Positions 11,861 through 25,569 are shown, numbered from the stretch's first letter. The stretch: DNA of 64,000 nt from Phoronis australis (GCA_002633005.1 NMRA01000392.1:62001-126000), one strand, 5' to 3'. Numbers and translations: made by a program. The notes: generated by a model not told the origin, from the sequence alone.

Positions 11861-12884
11861 GTATCCATTTCCATCTCAAGTACACAGTATACCTGTTAAC
11901 ACCCACAACCTCCTTTAATTGACCACCCACAAAATTTTCACTTTCAAGCACCTTCTTTGGTCAGTTTACACTGGCCAATCCCTAATTGTAACAACCAAAA
12001 AGTGCCGCTGTCTGTGAACACCCTTCTCATCAGAATTTAAACTAAAAATGTAATTATTGTGTAGTGAGTCAATTTCAGCAAAACAACGGTGCGTAGTGTT
12101 TGAGAAGGAAAATACCTGTACTCTCCTGCTCTTTACACATAGAGCAAGAACCACAATACGGTCATGTGATATTGTTTTCCGTATTCCTCTCCTGCACTAC
12201 TTCAACAGTGTCCTCTCACGTGGAAAGTTCAAAGGTAGGTCAATGTCGACTCGACGTCGCCGCTCTCGGTACTTGATTCTCTTGGTACCTTTTGTGTATT
12301 TATTGTTTCCTGGGCAAGAGACTGTCCAATGCAAATTGAACTACCAGACACAATTTAAGACTGTTTATACAATAACTAGCTGTTACCCGTGCTTTAGCTA
12401 GCGGGGAAACGCTGAGGGGAAATAGCTACACCTAAGAGTGTACCAATCCAATGTTCATCGCAAGAGACAGGAATACTTCTTGAAGAGACCGTGTTCATAG
12501 CTTCAAGCAGAATTTCTGTCACGTGTCAGATTTTTAAGTAGGCAATAGGTGTGCGGCTGTGGGATTCTTCCCCTAGTTTTTCCAGAACATTTGACCCTGC
12601 CGTGACACAAAGTACGGTTATCAGATATTCTTCAGTTTAAAGTGAAAACCAAGAATGCATTTAAAATATTGTATAATACACAAAGTATATAGATGTCAAA
12701 GGCGGATTTAGAGGAGGGCCTGAAGGAGGCCATGGCCCCCATAAAATTCTCCCAGATTCCATTTGGCAGTCCGGGGGTGCGAATGTCCGAAGGGCAAAAT
12801 TCTGGCTAATACTCTATCTGCCGTGCCCCCCACCCCAACTCAAAATCCTGGATCATACCCCTGGATGTATTTTCAAAAGTTGCA
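11861..12884. other. No gene recognised
   Basis: An open frame at 12057-12401 shows no known domain. About 12705-12860 (GGCGGATTTAGAGGAGGG, then purine/pyrimidine-rich blocks) looks like the start of an old repeat, but no partner lies in the window. Confidence 0.35.
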
Positions 12885-13335
12885 TCATAGCTGAATGAAG
12901 ACTGTCGTCAACATACAGCTAGGTAGCCGTGTGTAGAGCTCCGTTAGACACTGAAATTTCACACAACCGGGGTGCTCTGAGCTCGTCACCCTCGTCGTGA
13001 ACAACCTGCAGGGGTACATGCAGAATCTGGGTATGAATCGACATTCAGTGCCCGTTACAGCCGTTTATAGAAGTAAACAAAATCCAATAAACGTTATTTT
13101 TCGTAATTCTCTGCCTTTTGTAACAAAGCCGTCATTTTGAAAACAGGGTAATCTCGTGACACTTGCACAAATGCGCCATTCCCAAAACTTTGCGATATCT
13201 CTAGAGAGTATTTTTTGAAATTGTTTTTTTTTCGTATTAAAATAGTAAAAACTTGTAACGAAATGAAACCACTTCCGATTGTTATGACATGTACGCATTG
13301 ATTGAAGAACAGCCCACCAGAAAAAAAACAGAACA
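12885..13335 (-). repeat. Dispersed repeat X, copy 3
   Basis: On the minus strand this aligns with 54797-55467 and 55981-56690: GGTTTCATTTCGTTACAAGT, then ACGAGATTACCCTGTTTTCA, then AACGGAGCTCTACAC. It retains TGTGAAATTTCAGTG at the site where copy 1 is interrupted by the element at 55468, so it is an uninterrupted paralogue. An open frame on this strand (13065-13553) matches no protein I know; the conservation is at DNA level with indels. Confidence 0.65.
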
Positions 13336-15574
13336 CCTCGAATCCAAAAAGGGGCTGGTGCTAATACCTGGGACCAAGGCAGTGCCGAAACGGGTGAAAT
13401 GAAGGTCTGTAGTGGAGCGGGGAGACGGAGTTTGTGCAAACCATGCATTTTATATAATAGATTATATAATAGATGCTCAATACATGTCAATTCATCATGG
13501 TTCACCTCCAACATGCTAATCATGTGGTAGATTAACTGATAATGGTTCTTCAAGCTTCAACCACTTACTACCTAAAATAGTGGATTGAAGGATAAATTAC
13601 AAGAACCCCCTGTAGTCCCAGATGAAGCCATGGGTCACTTGAAGTCATGTTAAAAGGATCACTGATTTCAGCCAATGAGTGATGAGTACAAGGCAGACAG
13701 GGTTTGGGATTGGTTGGCAAATGGTCCAGGGTACATTGCATCTATCAGGACATTAACCTCAGTTGTCTGCTGGCCTAGTTAACAAAGGTCAGGGACATAA
13801 AGGACAGGCTTAATACCTCAGCTTTATGACATGATGCTTTATAGGCTCAGAGCACTTGTTATAAACCTGTTATACTCCTTCATAATTCTCAGTTATTAAA
13901 CTCAGAGACTAGCTTTAATAACAACTCAACAACAAAAACTTAACTTCAATGTGGATTGCTTAAACCTTCGCACTTTAAATAGCTCATTGTTTTGATGTCA
14001 AAGCTGCTTTATAAGTAAATCTGCCACCTGCAGTTTTAAATGAAAAGAAGATAAAATTTATTAGATTTCTACTTTCCACAAGGCTTACTATACTGCTAGA
14101 TTGCTCAATCTTTCACCAAAATTATCTGGTATAAACCACCTCAACTATGAAGTAAAATCTTCTTTCAAAAAGTTTGATGAAAGAAATATGAGGAGGATAA
14201 AATATCACCATGTCTACCATACTGTGTTCGAAGCTGAATAATTTTGACATAGATATTTTCTTTCTAGACATGAAGATATTATCACGATAGCATTTGAGGA
14301 CTGTTGCTCAAAGCTTTATACATACAACTTAGTACCTGATTCTCAACGACTTCACCTGTCATAAAAATGACCTCTTTACTGGCACTTGCATCACATTTGA
14401 ATGTCCAATGACTGGTTTAAATGACATTGTGACATGTTTTTTGAATTTTTAGTTGTGAACACTGGTTGAACTTGTAATCAGATTTTGAGTTTAGTTTTTA
14501 AATATAAAAAGTTGAACAAATGTTGTTTGTCTGTAATGTTGCATGGATTACTGTGGAAGTACATTGGAACATTCATTGGCATTGCTCTAGACTTACTGCA
14601 GTGGAACTTCCGAGGTTTTTAAAATTCCTTCGCAATAATCATAAACCATCAAATGACCAAATCGTTTGGCGGAAAGGTCAAAATGATTCAAGCACAAAAG
14701 TCAGTTCACAAAAATATGGGTGGAACAAATTACTGTGCAATTTCTCTTCCCCAGTTAGGCTAGCCTTATACCCCCAAAATTTGTAATTGAAAGCAAAAGT
14801 TGCTTTTAAGTTTTTAAAACCCGGGAGTCTTGTATGTCAGGATGTTCACTATCATATTGCATAATTTGACAACTTTGCTATACCAACATAGCTGGGTAGA
14901 GTTTCTTAGATGCAAGAATCTCAATATTTAAGGAAGCTTTGTGATCATGTGCATCTCACTGAGTGCTTGCTTTTCTTGCAAGAAATTAGGTCAGTGTAAG
15001 ACATTGACCCATTGACCGCTCATGACTGTTCTGCCTTATTAAACCTTGGTAATTTTCATAATTGCTATGAAACTGAGTTCGCCACGTAAAATTATTTCCT
15101 CTCCACACACTGTGAGCTTGTCTCGTCTTCCAAAAATTGTGACTAGAAAGCCAAAGTCACTGTTACATTTTCACTACTGGATAACAGACTTCTATGGTAG
15201 GATATTTGCTATTGCATTACATAATGGCCATTTGACAACTTTGCTATATTGACTAACTGTTGACTGGTAGGACACTGACCAGGTTATGATTGTCCTATGC
15301 TATCATATCACCAAACAGTGTAAACATTGAACTATTATGAAATTGATTGTTCATCAAGTACCACAGACTTGCAGTCACCACAACCAACCAGGAATAGTTT
15401 ACCTAGAGCATCTTCAACTTTTCAAAGCAGTCAGACCATTTAGGAGACGAAGAATGAATGCATGACTTTAAATTAAATGAAATATGTGTTCTAGCAAATT
15501 GTCCTTTTCATCTAGCCTCATATTAGCATATGCGAACTGCAAATGCACGAAAAGAACAGCACGAGAGAGAAATC
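13336..15574. other. No gene or repeat recognised
   Basis: AT-rich, probably intergenic or intronic. The open frame at 14520-14786 has no recognisable domain. Confidence 0.4.
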
Positions 15575-15865
15575 CTATGCTAACATCTGGGGTTTGGTTA
15601 CCCTGACGCCTATTAGCGAGCCACTGAATAACATGTCAAAATCTGTACACAAAGTAATGCTCATTGCTTGGCCATGAAATTGAAGAAAATCTATTGGTTA
15701 ATTTCTCTTCAAATGCTTCATTTTAAAAGTTAAAATACGACTAATAAAAATACTTTTCAATTTCAAAAACAGCCATGTTAGTCTTTTACCTTACTTATTG
15801 TTCAGTTTTTGACTTTTGAAACTCAAAAGCTTAACAGGCATGTTGGTTTACAATGGTAATTGACC
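15575..15865 (+). repeat. Left outer arm of a nested inverted-repeat cluster
   Basis: GCTAACATCTGGGGTTTGG, TTACCCTGACGCC, then TTTCAAAAACAGCCATGTTA. It is the inverted counterpart of 18975-19205 and a direct counterpart of 38935-39195. Confidence 0.6.
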
Positions 15866-17395
15866 TACTGCAAGCCCCACGTGACAAACGAAGGACATGT
15901 CGGAGGCAAATACACTGTCGCTGAATGACATTCCTGATGGAATCGATAAGTGTTTTTGGACTATCCTAAAACGCTTCGACAAGGACAAAAGGTGATGCTT
16001 TTCAGCAGAGAATCATAGATTCATGATGAGAGAATATGTAAATGCGACAACGAAAAATTAAGTAATCGAGGAAAGTATTACGGAGCCAGTGAAAACCTGA
16101 AGAACCCCATACGGTTCACTTTTAACTGACAAATGACAAGGTCACTGATACAATATGATTATGTAAAACTGGGTAATTGTACCTTAAAGTTGTAATTATC
16201 TGTACGATGCCATGATTTCAGGATATTTTGAACAAAATCAATGAAGATTCACTGACATTTTTGTTCTGCCGTCTGCTAAATTCTGTCAAATGAAAAGTAG
16301 GTCACAAGATGGGATTCCCCGAGTTAAGTAGGTTGAGTCGATAGCACTATTTATGCTTTTTTGATTGAACTAAATATTTTGATAAAAACAATTAGGTTCA
16401 GGTAGACACTCAACTTGTACTAGTCAAGCAGTTACGGCTCTGGTAGGTCTAGGGCTGTGTCCAAGTCAAATTAATGCATGGATCTGGCCGTGATTGCACC
16501 ATTTTATGAGACATTAGGCCTACCTTCTGATGAACATCACATTTTCTGTATTTTCATTGTATAAAGGAAGCTTTCATTTAATTTTAAATGTAGCATGATC
16601 ACTAAGCAGAGGTGTGGTTGCAAAATATGACAAGTCTGCTGTAGAAGCAAAATGGCTATTTTAAGTTCTCAAACTCTTTTTACAGCTTCATAAAGCCAAG
16701 TAACATGATTGAACAACAACAAAATGAGCTTTTAACTCTACAGGCAAAGTGAGAGCTATAGGTTCTCAACAAAAAGTAATTTTGAATTACTTTTTGTTAA
16801 AACTGTTTACTTTTTCGTGACAACAGCTCGAACAAGGCTTTGAGTTCAGTAATCCAGTGCCCCTCCTGTGCCGATCGAAGTTTCGATGAACGCCAGCCTA
16901 TGGGTATATGAATAGCAAAAAAATGTTCCTCACTTTCGCTATGGAACAAATTGATGTCCATTCGGATGGAATAAATGAAAATTTTAATGAAAATGTCCTT
17001 CAAAACAGCAATTTCCGGGGACTGCTAATTATGTAGGTGTAGAGACAAAGGCGGCCACTGACTTGGAGTGAAACTCCGGGGTCAAAATCAGATAGGCCTA
17101 AACTAAAAGCCACCAAACTGAAAAGTACGTATTGTGGAACTAATACATTAATTTCGTGTTTAGCCTTCGAGTAATCAAGCAACATTACCAAGTTCAGAGC
17201 TGCTCATGTGGCTCAGTCCACATAGTTTGATCCATAGTTCGATATTACTTTTAAATTAGGCAATGCCCAAAAGGTGACGGGACATTTCTGAGCTGCATAT
17301 ATGGCAGTCGGCATTTAACACACACCATAGCAACACTGTTTTACTATTTTTACCGCACAATTTCTTGAGTTTTGGACTAAAATAAGCTTTATCTG
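15866..17395. other. Interior of the inverted-repeat cluster; no gene
   Basis: No coding sequence recognised. Contains a perfect hairpin (separate entry). Confidence 0.35.
16768..16798. repeat. Perfect 13 bp hairpin
   Basis: AACAAAAAGTAAT and its exact complement are separated by TTTGA. There is no T-run terminator context that would suggest an RNA function. Confidence 0.8.
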
Positions 17396-17685
17396 ACAAC
17401 GTGTTGTTTGATGGGTAAAATGGCGGCTTGGAAACGCAGCCGAAGGTGTGTCAAGAATGCTGCGTTCTGATTGGTCAGTAATGTCAACAGTCAAAATCCT
17501 GAAGATAGGTCAATCATCTCATCCAGCATGTTCTGCCAAGCCCATAAGCAAGAAGTTCCCTTCAATCCGTGACAGTGTCATCAAGACTCTTTGATGTTCT
17601 GAGGACTTCGTTGAATACTCTGGGGTAAACGGTGCACGCTTTCTCGTCTACTTGCGTGCAAATGTTGGTTGCCTTATTATGGTGA
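17396..17685 (+). repeat. Inner arm of the nested inverted-repeat cluster
   Basis: 17396-17513 (ACAACGTGTTGTTTGATGGG to AATCCTGAAGATAGGTCAAT) is inverted relative to 18137-18256. 17530-17680 (CCTTCAATCCGTGACAGTGT, TGGGGTAAACGGTGCACGC) is inverted relative to 18775-18890 and direct relative to 39285-39400. Confidence 0.6.
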
Positions 17686-18136
17686 TTGCAAAACAGTGAT
17701 GATTTTTATCAACTGTGAAAATTCTTCTGTTTATTAGTCACGTCTGACTGAAGTAACAGAAGAGGTAGAAAGACAAGGAAAATATGGGTGTAAGCTAACT
17801 GAAGGAGACTTACTTATAGGAAGATGACACAACTGAATTTGGTTGCTAAAATATGTTTTGAGCATCACTCTGAGCACTCACGAATACCATAAATTGATAA
17901 ATGTATTGAACCTGTTTATTGACTGATGTGTCGTCCACATTACGAGAAACCTTAGGAACATTACTCCTGGAACGAGTTGTCACTAGGTTAAGTAGTAGTG
18001 TGATCACTACTTGCATTGGGGCAACTTGACACATGTGTGGCATTGCTTACCCCACCTTATTGAGGAAGAATAATACCAATGTTCAGGGTAACTTGCTACA
18101 GAGGAAGTACAACTTGCAAGTGTTGAGAAGGCGGAG

Positions 18137-18256
18137 GCAACTGACCTATCGCCAGGATTTTGAGTGACGGCTTAACTGACCATTTAGAACGCAGTATTAT
18201 TGACACACCTTCATTTCCAAGAAGCCATTTTATTCGACAAACAACACGTTGCCGGG
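18137..18256 (-). repeat. Inner inverted partner of 17396-17513
   Basis: TGACCTATCGCCAGGATTTT, TTGACACACCTTC and GACAAACAACACGTTG are reverse complements, with substitutions, of the plus-strand arm. Confidence 0.6.
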
Positions 18257-18774
18257 TAAAACTTATTGTTGATCGACATTACGCAAGGGGGCAGAGCTTG
18301 CGATAGGTCAATTATCAGCTGTGAGCTTTTTCAGTAAATACACACAGTGGTTTACACAGCAACTGCCTCACTTGCCTTTTAGACATGTTCTTTAGGCTGG
18401 TCAGTGTTACTCAAATAGAAAGGCCATCAGTCATTTCAGAAATAACAAATTAACTGTGCAAAAAGCGTGTTCTTAATGTATTTGTGAACATTCCGTGGAC
18501 ACCGCAGCAACACTGGTGGGACGTAGACATGTCAGCAAACCTTTGAATCGAAAACAGTTTTGACGAATCTTAATATTAGTTGCTTTTGGTGAATTTCTCG
18601 CTGTGACATCCACCGATAGAATTTAAACTCATCTAACTGCCTTATAAAGAGTATTTAAGTAAGCTCTAACTTTGGCAGCATTTTGGACAGACAGTGTAGA
18701 ACACTTGATTTATGAAATAATCCCTTGAAGGACAGACGGAGTGTTCCAGATACAGACTTTGACCCTGCATTAGC

Positions 18775-19205
18775 CAAATCTAACAGGATTTGCATGCAAG
18801 TGGATGAGAAGGCGTACACTGTTTACCCCAGAGTATCCAGCAAATTCCTTGGCACATCAAAGGAGCACTGTCATAGATTGAAGTGAGCCAGTCCCTATTT
18901 GTGAGCTTGCTGAATGTGTATTGCGGTGCAAACCAATGTGTCATACTTCAGCCTACAAGTCTCAAAGTAAAAAAACAAACACTAAGTAAGGCAACCAACA
19001 TGACTGGTTATAAAATTGAAAAGTAAAGAGTAGTCAATTCTTTGAATTTATAAAATTGATGCATTGCAAGAGAAATTAGCGAACAGGTTTTCTCAGCATC
19101 ACGGCTATTCAGTAGTAGCCACGAGAATTAATTTCTGAATTGGTCAGTCTGGCTTAAACTCGCTTAGGTGTTGGGGTAACACAGCACCAAATGTTAGTGT
19201 AGGAG
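18775..19205 (-). repeat. Right outer arm of the nested inverted-repeat cluster
   Basis: On the minus strand this reads CTAACATTTGGTGCTGTG, TTACCCCAACACC, and later CTCTGGGGTAAACAGTG. It matches the left arm and the copy at 38935-39405. Confidence 0.6.
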
Positions 19206-20865
19206 TAGTCTCGTGAGATGCATAATGACGGACGATCCTCAGAGATCCAGATCTGGATCGTAATGACAATGCGGCTCACTCATCAAAACGCAAATACTAA
19301 TGCCGCAATGAATGGTGAACCTTTTATTAATACTTGATTTTCATAGACAACATTGCTGGTTTTCAACAAGAAGTATGAGTTTGTGACAATTCTGAATATA
19401 TTCATGAAAAGAATCCTATATTAACACCTCACGGTTTAAGATTGGGCAACTCACAGGACCGGTTAGCGTACCACAGATTCTGCCGGTTTATATCAAAGAC
19501 ACCATGGTGTTGTGGCTAATTAAATCGCCTGAGGCAGGTGATGTTATCGTTCTTTAGATAATGTGACTCATCATCAACACTTTGGGGGCGACAATAGATT
19601 TTCAAATTTTTGTTTTGAAAGTATATTAATAGCCTAATGAATAGTTCGTGAAAAGCACACGATTAGGTTTTTGAATTATGAAAATTGGACAAGAAATACA
19701 AACCTAAAATTTTTGTTTAATGTTGCTGGGAGTACAGCATAATTGGGTCAATTACCAAACCCCACGCACCAGTTGGATTTTGAGGTAAGCCAAGTGTCAT
19801 GGTACAACTCTTGACATGTTGGCAATGGCATATTTACAACCTTTCAACAATCTTAGGTAGTCCACAAACTTTCAGAACTATTTCTTTAACTGCAGGTCTT
19901 ACTCTCCCATCTACTTACAAGGTTTGTTTACCTAATTACCTATTCAAGATGGGGGATGCAAGAATTCCAGTAGGGCAGTTTTACCATTGGATGTACCAAT
20001 TTCAGAATCTGCAATTAATAGACAGACATTGGGAGGGCATTGACCATAGGAAGGCTGTGCAAGACATGAGACTGAGCGAAAACAGATTGGACTGTCAAGT
20101 CCATGTATGATAAAATGTAACTGTTAACCAAGACAATTAGACAATTTAATTTATTCTTCATGGGAAAACAGGACATTGCAGCTGAAAAGTTTACCTTGAT
20201 AGCTACCATTCGACAATGATTCTCTGAGAAATTGCTTGCTTTCACGTAAGCATGACAATTACTTTTGTCTGAAAATTTACTGTATGTCAAGTACCCAAGC
20301 TGTAAGACTGCCCGTTTGTGATAAGGTGGCATTTGGTTTGATAAAGTGATGGTTAAATGATAAAAGACAATCACGCAATCATTCAATGGGAAGTAATTAA
20401 TCATTCAGACATGCTTTGAATGAAATTTCCCCATCTACCAAATGGCACACTTGGGTGTTGAGAAAAAATTTCCATGAAGTCTCAACATTAGGAACATCAT
20501 TTTCATAAAAGCCTTAATGTACCAATCAACATTTAATATCAAGTTTCAATGTATAACTACACTCATTCATAGCAATTCACATAAGACAACACTTCATACA
20601 CAGTAATTTAATTACTGCACATACTAACTTACTAGGCAAATGCTCTCTTCACAGTTCTAAGCACACAATATGTGGTGGGCAAGAGCTTTAAGTTTGAACA
20701 ATTTCTTAGCAAAAAATGAAATATTATATATAATAAAAAATAATTGCAGGCGGTCTGATACACGTTGTACCAGACATGCACAGGCCTCGCATGTGGGCCC
20801 ATTGCACTGATCACCTGGAAATGTTTTTATGCTTTATTAATATATGGTTAAAACCGAGCTGAGGA
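19206..20865. other. No gene recognised
   Basis: An open frame at 19799-20110 and an antisense one at 20015-20404 show no known domain. No repeats seen. Confidence 0.4.
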
Positions 20866-20892
20866 GCTAGAAACCTGGCTCAAGGGTTTAGC

Positions 20893-20964
20893 AGTGTGAC
20901 CTGGTGGGACTTGAACCCAAGACCTCGAGTTAAGAAAGCGGGCACTTATCAACCAGGCCACACT
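20893..20964 (-). repeat. tRNA-derived (SINE-like) sequence
   Basis: The 72 nt minus-strand segment has ends AGTGTGG and TCACACT that can pair as an acceptor-like stem. It has an A-box-like TGGCCTGGTTGATAAG and a near-consensus B box GGTTCAAGTCC (20907-20917) in a T-arm-like TGGG-loop-CCCA. The anticodon stem does not pair well, so it is not a functional tRNA by eye; a tRNA-derived SINE head or tRNA pseudogene is more likely. Confidence 0.5.
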
Positions 20965-20989
20965 ACCTCCTCTAAATGAAATATTAAAC

Positions 20990-22518
20990 TGGTTTCATTA
21001 TATTTTGTCCAGTGTAGCCATCACAAAACAAAACCAGGAATTTTTAAAAGATTTTACAATCAGCCGTGAAAAATGGAAAAATTGGATTTGTTTGTTTGTA
21101 AATTTGAGGATTGTGCATTAGCAGACGAATTTCTGTACTGATATAAACATTTTCCAGTTTGAGAAATACTGAAAATTTGGAATAGTCAATTTTTTTAATT
21201 CTGAAGATTGGGGCTGATGGCCAACTTTTTAATTCATCATATTTCTAAAATATCGGACACTGCCTTTTGTTTCAATGAAGTCCGAGACAAAGTCATTGAA
21301 AATAACTTGGTGATGTAAAAGAATTTGGAATGGGTAATTTTTCCAACTTCCTTGTAATTCTTGAATTCATAAAATTTGGTACAAGCTATGACATGGAGCA
21401 AATAATTAATTTTTCACTGTCCCAAAGTGGAGAATATTTACAATTAACATAAAAATTCACCAAGAGCTAACAAAGACTTAAGCATTGTGAGAGTACAATT
21501 GGTGGTCAAGATGGTTCACAAAGACCAAATGCAATTTCTTCCATGTCTCAACAAAATAGTGGTGCTGGACTTGCCTAATGTATGCACTAATTACTTGAAT
21601 ATCCCACCTTCAACAACGGTGATCTAACACCATGGCGATAACAAAGAGTAAGAAAAACACTGCGGAATTTAACTGCTTTAAAATCTGTGTCCAAGATACA
21701 AGTAAACTGTAGGTCAGGCATTGCGTGTAACAACACATAATACGTGACATCTATATTGGAAAATAGCCGTAATTCATACATTCATAGCTGCAGTAGTTCA
21801 TACTATGTTAAGCACCACCGGTGGTACATGCTGAACAGTAATTTATACTGCGATGATTGTTATCAAGCAATGAACAGAATTTTAGTACCTACTACACAAG
21901 AAAAACATTTGAAAGCGCCATTAACTAAACCTAAGCATCAAAATCACATTAATCCTTGATATTGGTATTAATGAAAAGTCAAATCAAGCTTTTCACATAG
22001 TTAGCATGTCCACATTACACTCCTTAGACTGCCATGTCTGAGACAGCCACACATTACGGACCGACCGTAGTCCCAGCTGACAAAGAGTAATCAATAACAG
22101 GGATATTGAAGTGACTCCTCCGCAAATGTTAATTATCCAAAGAATCTTAATTCTTTCACTGCAAAGTTTTTTAGAACTGCTTTTCCCTGTGCCAATTACA
22201 TTTAGGAGACAGGGAGGAATTACTGGAAATGTAGTAAAATTGTTTTTTGTTAGAAGTATGACACTTGCACCCAGGTAAAGATATTTTAGAATTATAACCT
22301 CATATGTTGGGGCAGGAATTCATTGGAAAGTGTATACAAGACTTCAGGTGAAAAAATGGGATGTCTATGGCCAGGATTTTCTGCTAAATTTTGTAGTTAT
22401 TATCTAACATTGAAGTAATAGAGGAATCTTGCCCCCAAATGTCGAAGAATAACGTTGCTAAAAACAAATACAAACATCCTGTATCTGTTTACCATGTATA
22501 ATATAACTGTTTCAGATA
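20990..22518. other. No gene recognised
   Basis: AT-rich sequence with short random open frames. Confidence 0.4.
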
Positions 22519-22520
22519 TA

Positions 22521-24852
22521 CCGTAAACGTTTGGGTTAACGCCCACGCTCAGATAACCACCCACCCCTACTTTAGGTGGATTTTCGATTTAACCACCCAC
22601 TGTTTGGTTAACCGCCCCTCTGCGATTTTTGAAGATTTCCGGTTAAGCGCCCTCCTCTCCGTTAAGCGCCCATCCCCGACTTTTTAAGATTGAAGATTTA
22701 GCGCCCAGTGTAAGGAAACGCGCATTCCCGACTTTTAGATACAGATGATGATCACAATGAGCGCAACAACGCTGTGCCTCGGGACGACGGTTTGGCAATG
22801 TGAATTACAATACAAGTAACAAATTCTTGTCCTGGGTCATGGACTTACTTCAAAATATAATACTTGAACTTTTTTGTCATTTTATTTTCTTCCCAATTGT
22901 TTGCAAAGTTTAAGAACCCCGCCGTCGTCAATGCCTCTGCTTTCAGCGACACTGTCTGCCGCGCACTAGATAAAACATGTATTCGAAATAATCCGGCCAG
23001 AGAAATGTGACAATCATGGTCTTGCCAACATTCCAAATTCTCTATAGGCAGGAATCTCTCGTATTTTGAAGAATTAATTCCCATAACTCACGGAAAGATG
23101 TCAAATTCTCCCTACTTTGATGAATGTTATTGCCAGGTTATCGACGATATGTGCCGACCAAAGGGACAGTATGCCTCACTGGGTAACCGATTTGCTGCCT
23201 CTCGATCTCTGAGTTCAAAGGTAGGCAATACGTTACTGTATGTTAGTGTATCATCTTGAAGTAATAAAAAACGTATAGTCAAATTTTGTTTTTAGCTCAT
23301 TGCAACTCAGTCAAAAGCAGATTTAACTTAAATGTCGCTGGCTGTTCTTTACTACGATTTCTTGCCCTGCCTCAACCCTGCCTCAGACTGTGTGAATTAT
23401 CGTTTCCATATTCCCTTTTTAGCCATCCAGAATAATTTTGTTTCTACATTGGCCAGTTTCAGCCTGAACAACATTCTTACCATTCGAGCCTGAAATATCT
23501 ACGGCAATAGTTTGAGTAGAAGGTGCACGCAGCTAGCTATGAGCATGGCACACTCGGGCCTAGGGTCACATCGAGCCGGAAAATATCGAAGTAGACTTGA
23601 CATCGCAGTTTTGGGGGACATTGGAACGTTGGAATATCGTAAAGCACTGGGTCTTTCCTAACAACAGCTTAAAAGTACAGCGTCAATGTCTGTTTCTTTT
23701 ACTTATGAGTGTCTCTGTTCTCTTTTGATGTGTCACTTTGTAGTGGTGCACGCGCGTAAGTTCCCACACTGAGTGCCTGTTTCTGTGACACCAACTAGTG
23801 ATTGACAGGTTACTCATACGTAGGCCCTACGTGCGTGCTGAATCCCGCTGCTATCTTTGACCATTAAAAACGAGACGCATATTGAAAGAAGCCGTTACAT
23901 TATTTGACGGCCTTTCCAAGTCAAGATTGCCTGCCGGGACACATGCGTGCAAGCAGCGGGACCGATCAGTGCCACAGTGCGATAGTATAGGTGATATTAT
24001 AATAGGATATAATCTGGACATCTTGCATGTAAAATAAATGTGTTATCCACCACAAAGTTGGGTAAGGTGGTCGTTTAAGAGTGAATTGAAACATCGCTGT
24101 TTTGTGACGTTTTGTCACATATTTATGCCATGGTTCGAAATTGATTGATGTCCGCTTACCCCCCCTCGATTCTTGTCTTACTTCTTTGCCGAGCATGTTT
24201 CACGCAACGGGAAGTGAAAATGTTATCGACTATAAACATCCCAAACACAAAAACACCTGAATTAGTTTTTCAAAGTTTATTACACCTAATTTTAAAACTC
24301 ACTCTGACTCCGAACTTGACACTTGACAGCTAGCATGGGACTGTAACCTTGATGTCAGCTGTGACCTCTGCAACACGTGAAGCTTGCACGCACGCACTTT
24401 TGCAGTGTCATCGCTTGCAATACAAGTGGAGCACAGCTTGATCACTGGTAGTCTGCGCACTACAGTTCTAACAAACTAACATTAGACCGCAGGATGGCAC
24501 AGGTCTATTACTCAGCAATTTTGTAAATTTAATTGTGAATGACTAACCTGAGGGCAATAGAACCTTTGTTGGAATCATCCGCTGTTAATGAAGTTTTTAC
24601 TGTCATTTGGCGACGTGACGATAAAGCTGTTTGAAAAGTGCTACGCATTCCGAGTACGTGTGTGGTGTGGGGACTTGGATCACAAGGTAAGATTAACCGC
24701 CCAGGGCGGTTGTCTGTCGTAATAAGCGACCATGTTCGGTTAACCGTCCATCCTGGATTTCTTGAAATTTCACATTTAAGCGCCCATGTTTGGTTAACCG
24801 CCCACCCCTGGTTTTTTGGGTTTGCCCAGGGCGTTAACCCGAATGTTTACGG
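22521..24852 (-). mobile_element. TA-flanked long non-autonomous TIR element, copy B
   Basis: The left terminus CCGTAAACGTTTGGGTTAAC and right terminus GTTAACCCGAATGTTTACGG form an inverted repeat with a few mismatches. They are flanked by TA (22519-22520) and CA (24853-24854, a likely TA to CA change). Subterminal GGCGGTTAACCG and GCGCCC-type motifs recur at both ends. It is about 2.33 kb and the reverse of copy A at 9480-11858. Neither copy keeps an open frame in the same register as the other, so both are read as non-autonomous. Confidence 0.75.
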
Positions 24853-24854
24853 CA

Positions 24855-25569
24855 CTTAGATTGTTCAGTGTTTCCCTGGGTTTTGAACGGAACGTGGTTA
24901 TGAATGGTCCCAGTAGGATGCAAAGCCTATGGGTAATGGAATCCTACCCTTTGCCTGGGCTTCGAAAGGTCCAGTATGGTGGTGATTCCCTTCAAGTGAA
25001 TAAAAAGATTCTACTCACTTCAAACTCACACATGCGGTGATTAATGCAACAGCACAAAATGTTATGTTTTGGCTACTTGCAGCAGAACCTAATATGTGGG
25101 CTAGCGAAAGGGGTGGGGGTGCTGTTGATGCTGACTGAGGGCAGCCTTTTTCCTTCAACCAAAGAATCCTTTCCCAACGGGCACAGGCGTTTTTCCCCAA
25201 TTTATGTTGCAATAGAAAGCAGACATGCCAAGACAGGGCTTCAGACTAAAAACTCAATTCTCTGGCTCTAGGCGCGCACATACAATGAAAAAATGAACCT
25301 GTTTAAATGTGATTAACTAACTTGTATCATGAAACTTACTTTTAACATTGTTTATTATATATGTACTTGCTCAAGGTAAATCAGTTGGATCAGTGTTAGC
25401 TGGTAGAGCAGACTATTTATTCATCTAGACATTTAGACTTTGTCTATGGTTAATTAAACTAGTGACTATTTCGTGCAATAAAATTCAAATTGTTAAGTAA
25501 ACGTGAACACGATTAACAAAAAAATTACCATTTCTCCACCCAATTCATCAGTGCACTGATGCTTCGCCA
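24855..25569. other. No gene recognised
   Basis: Short open frames only, without known domains. Confidence 0.4.

Noticed and set aside
13065-13553. 162-codon antisense open frame
   Set aside because: Overlaps repeat X, whose other copies carry stops and indels in the same region; conservation looks non-coding.
20893-20964. Functional tRNA gene
   Set aside because: Anticodon stem does not pair and the acceptor register conflicts with the A-box position; kept as a tRNA-derived repeat only.
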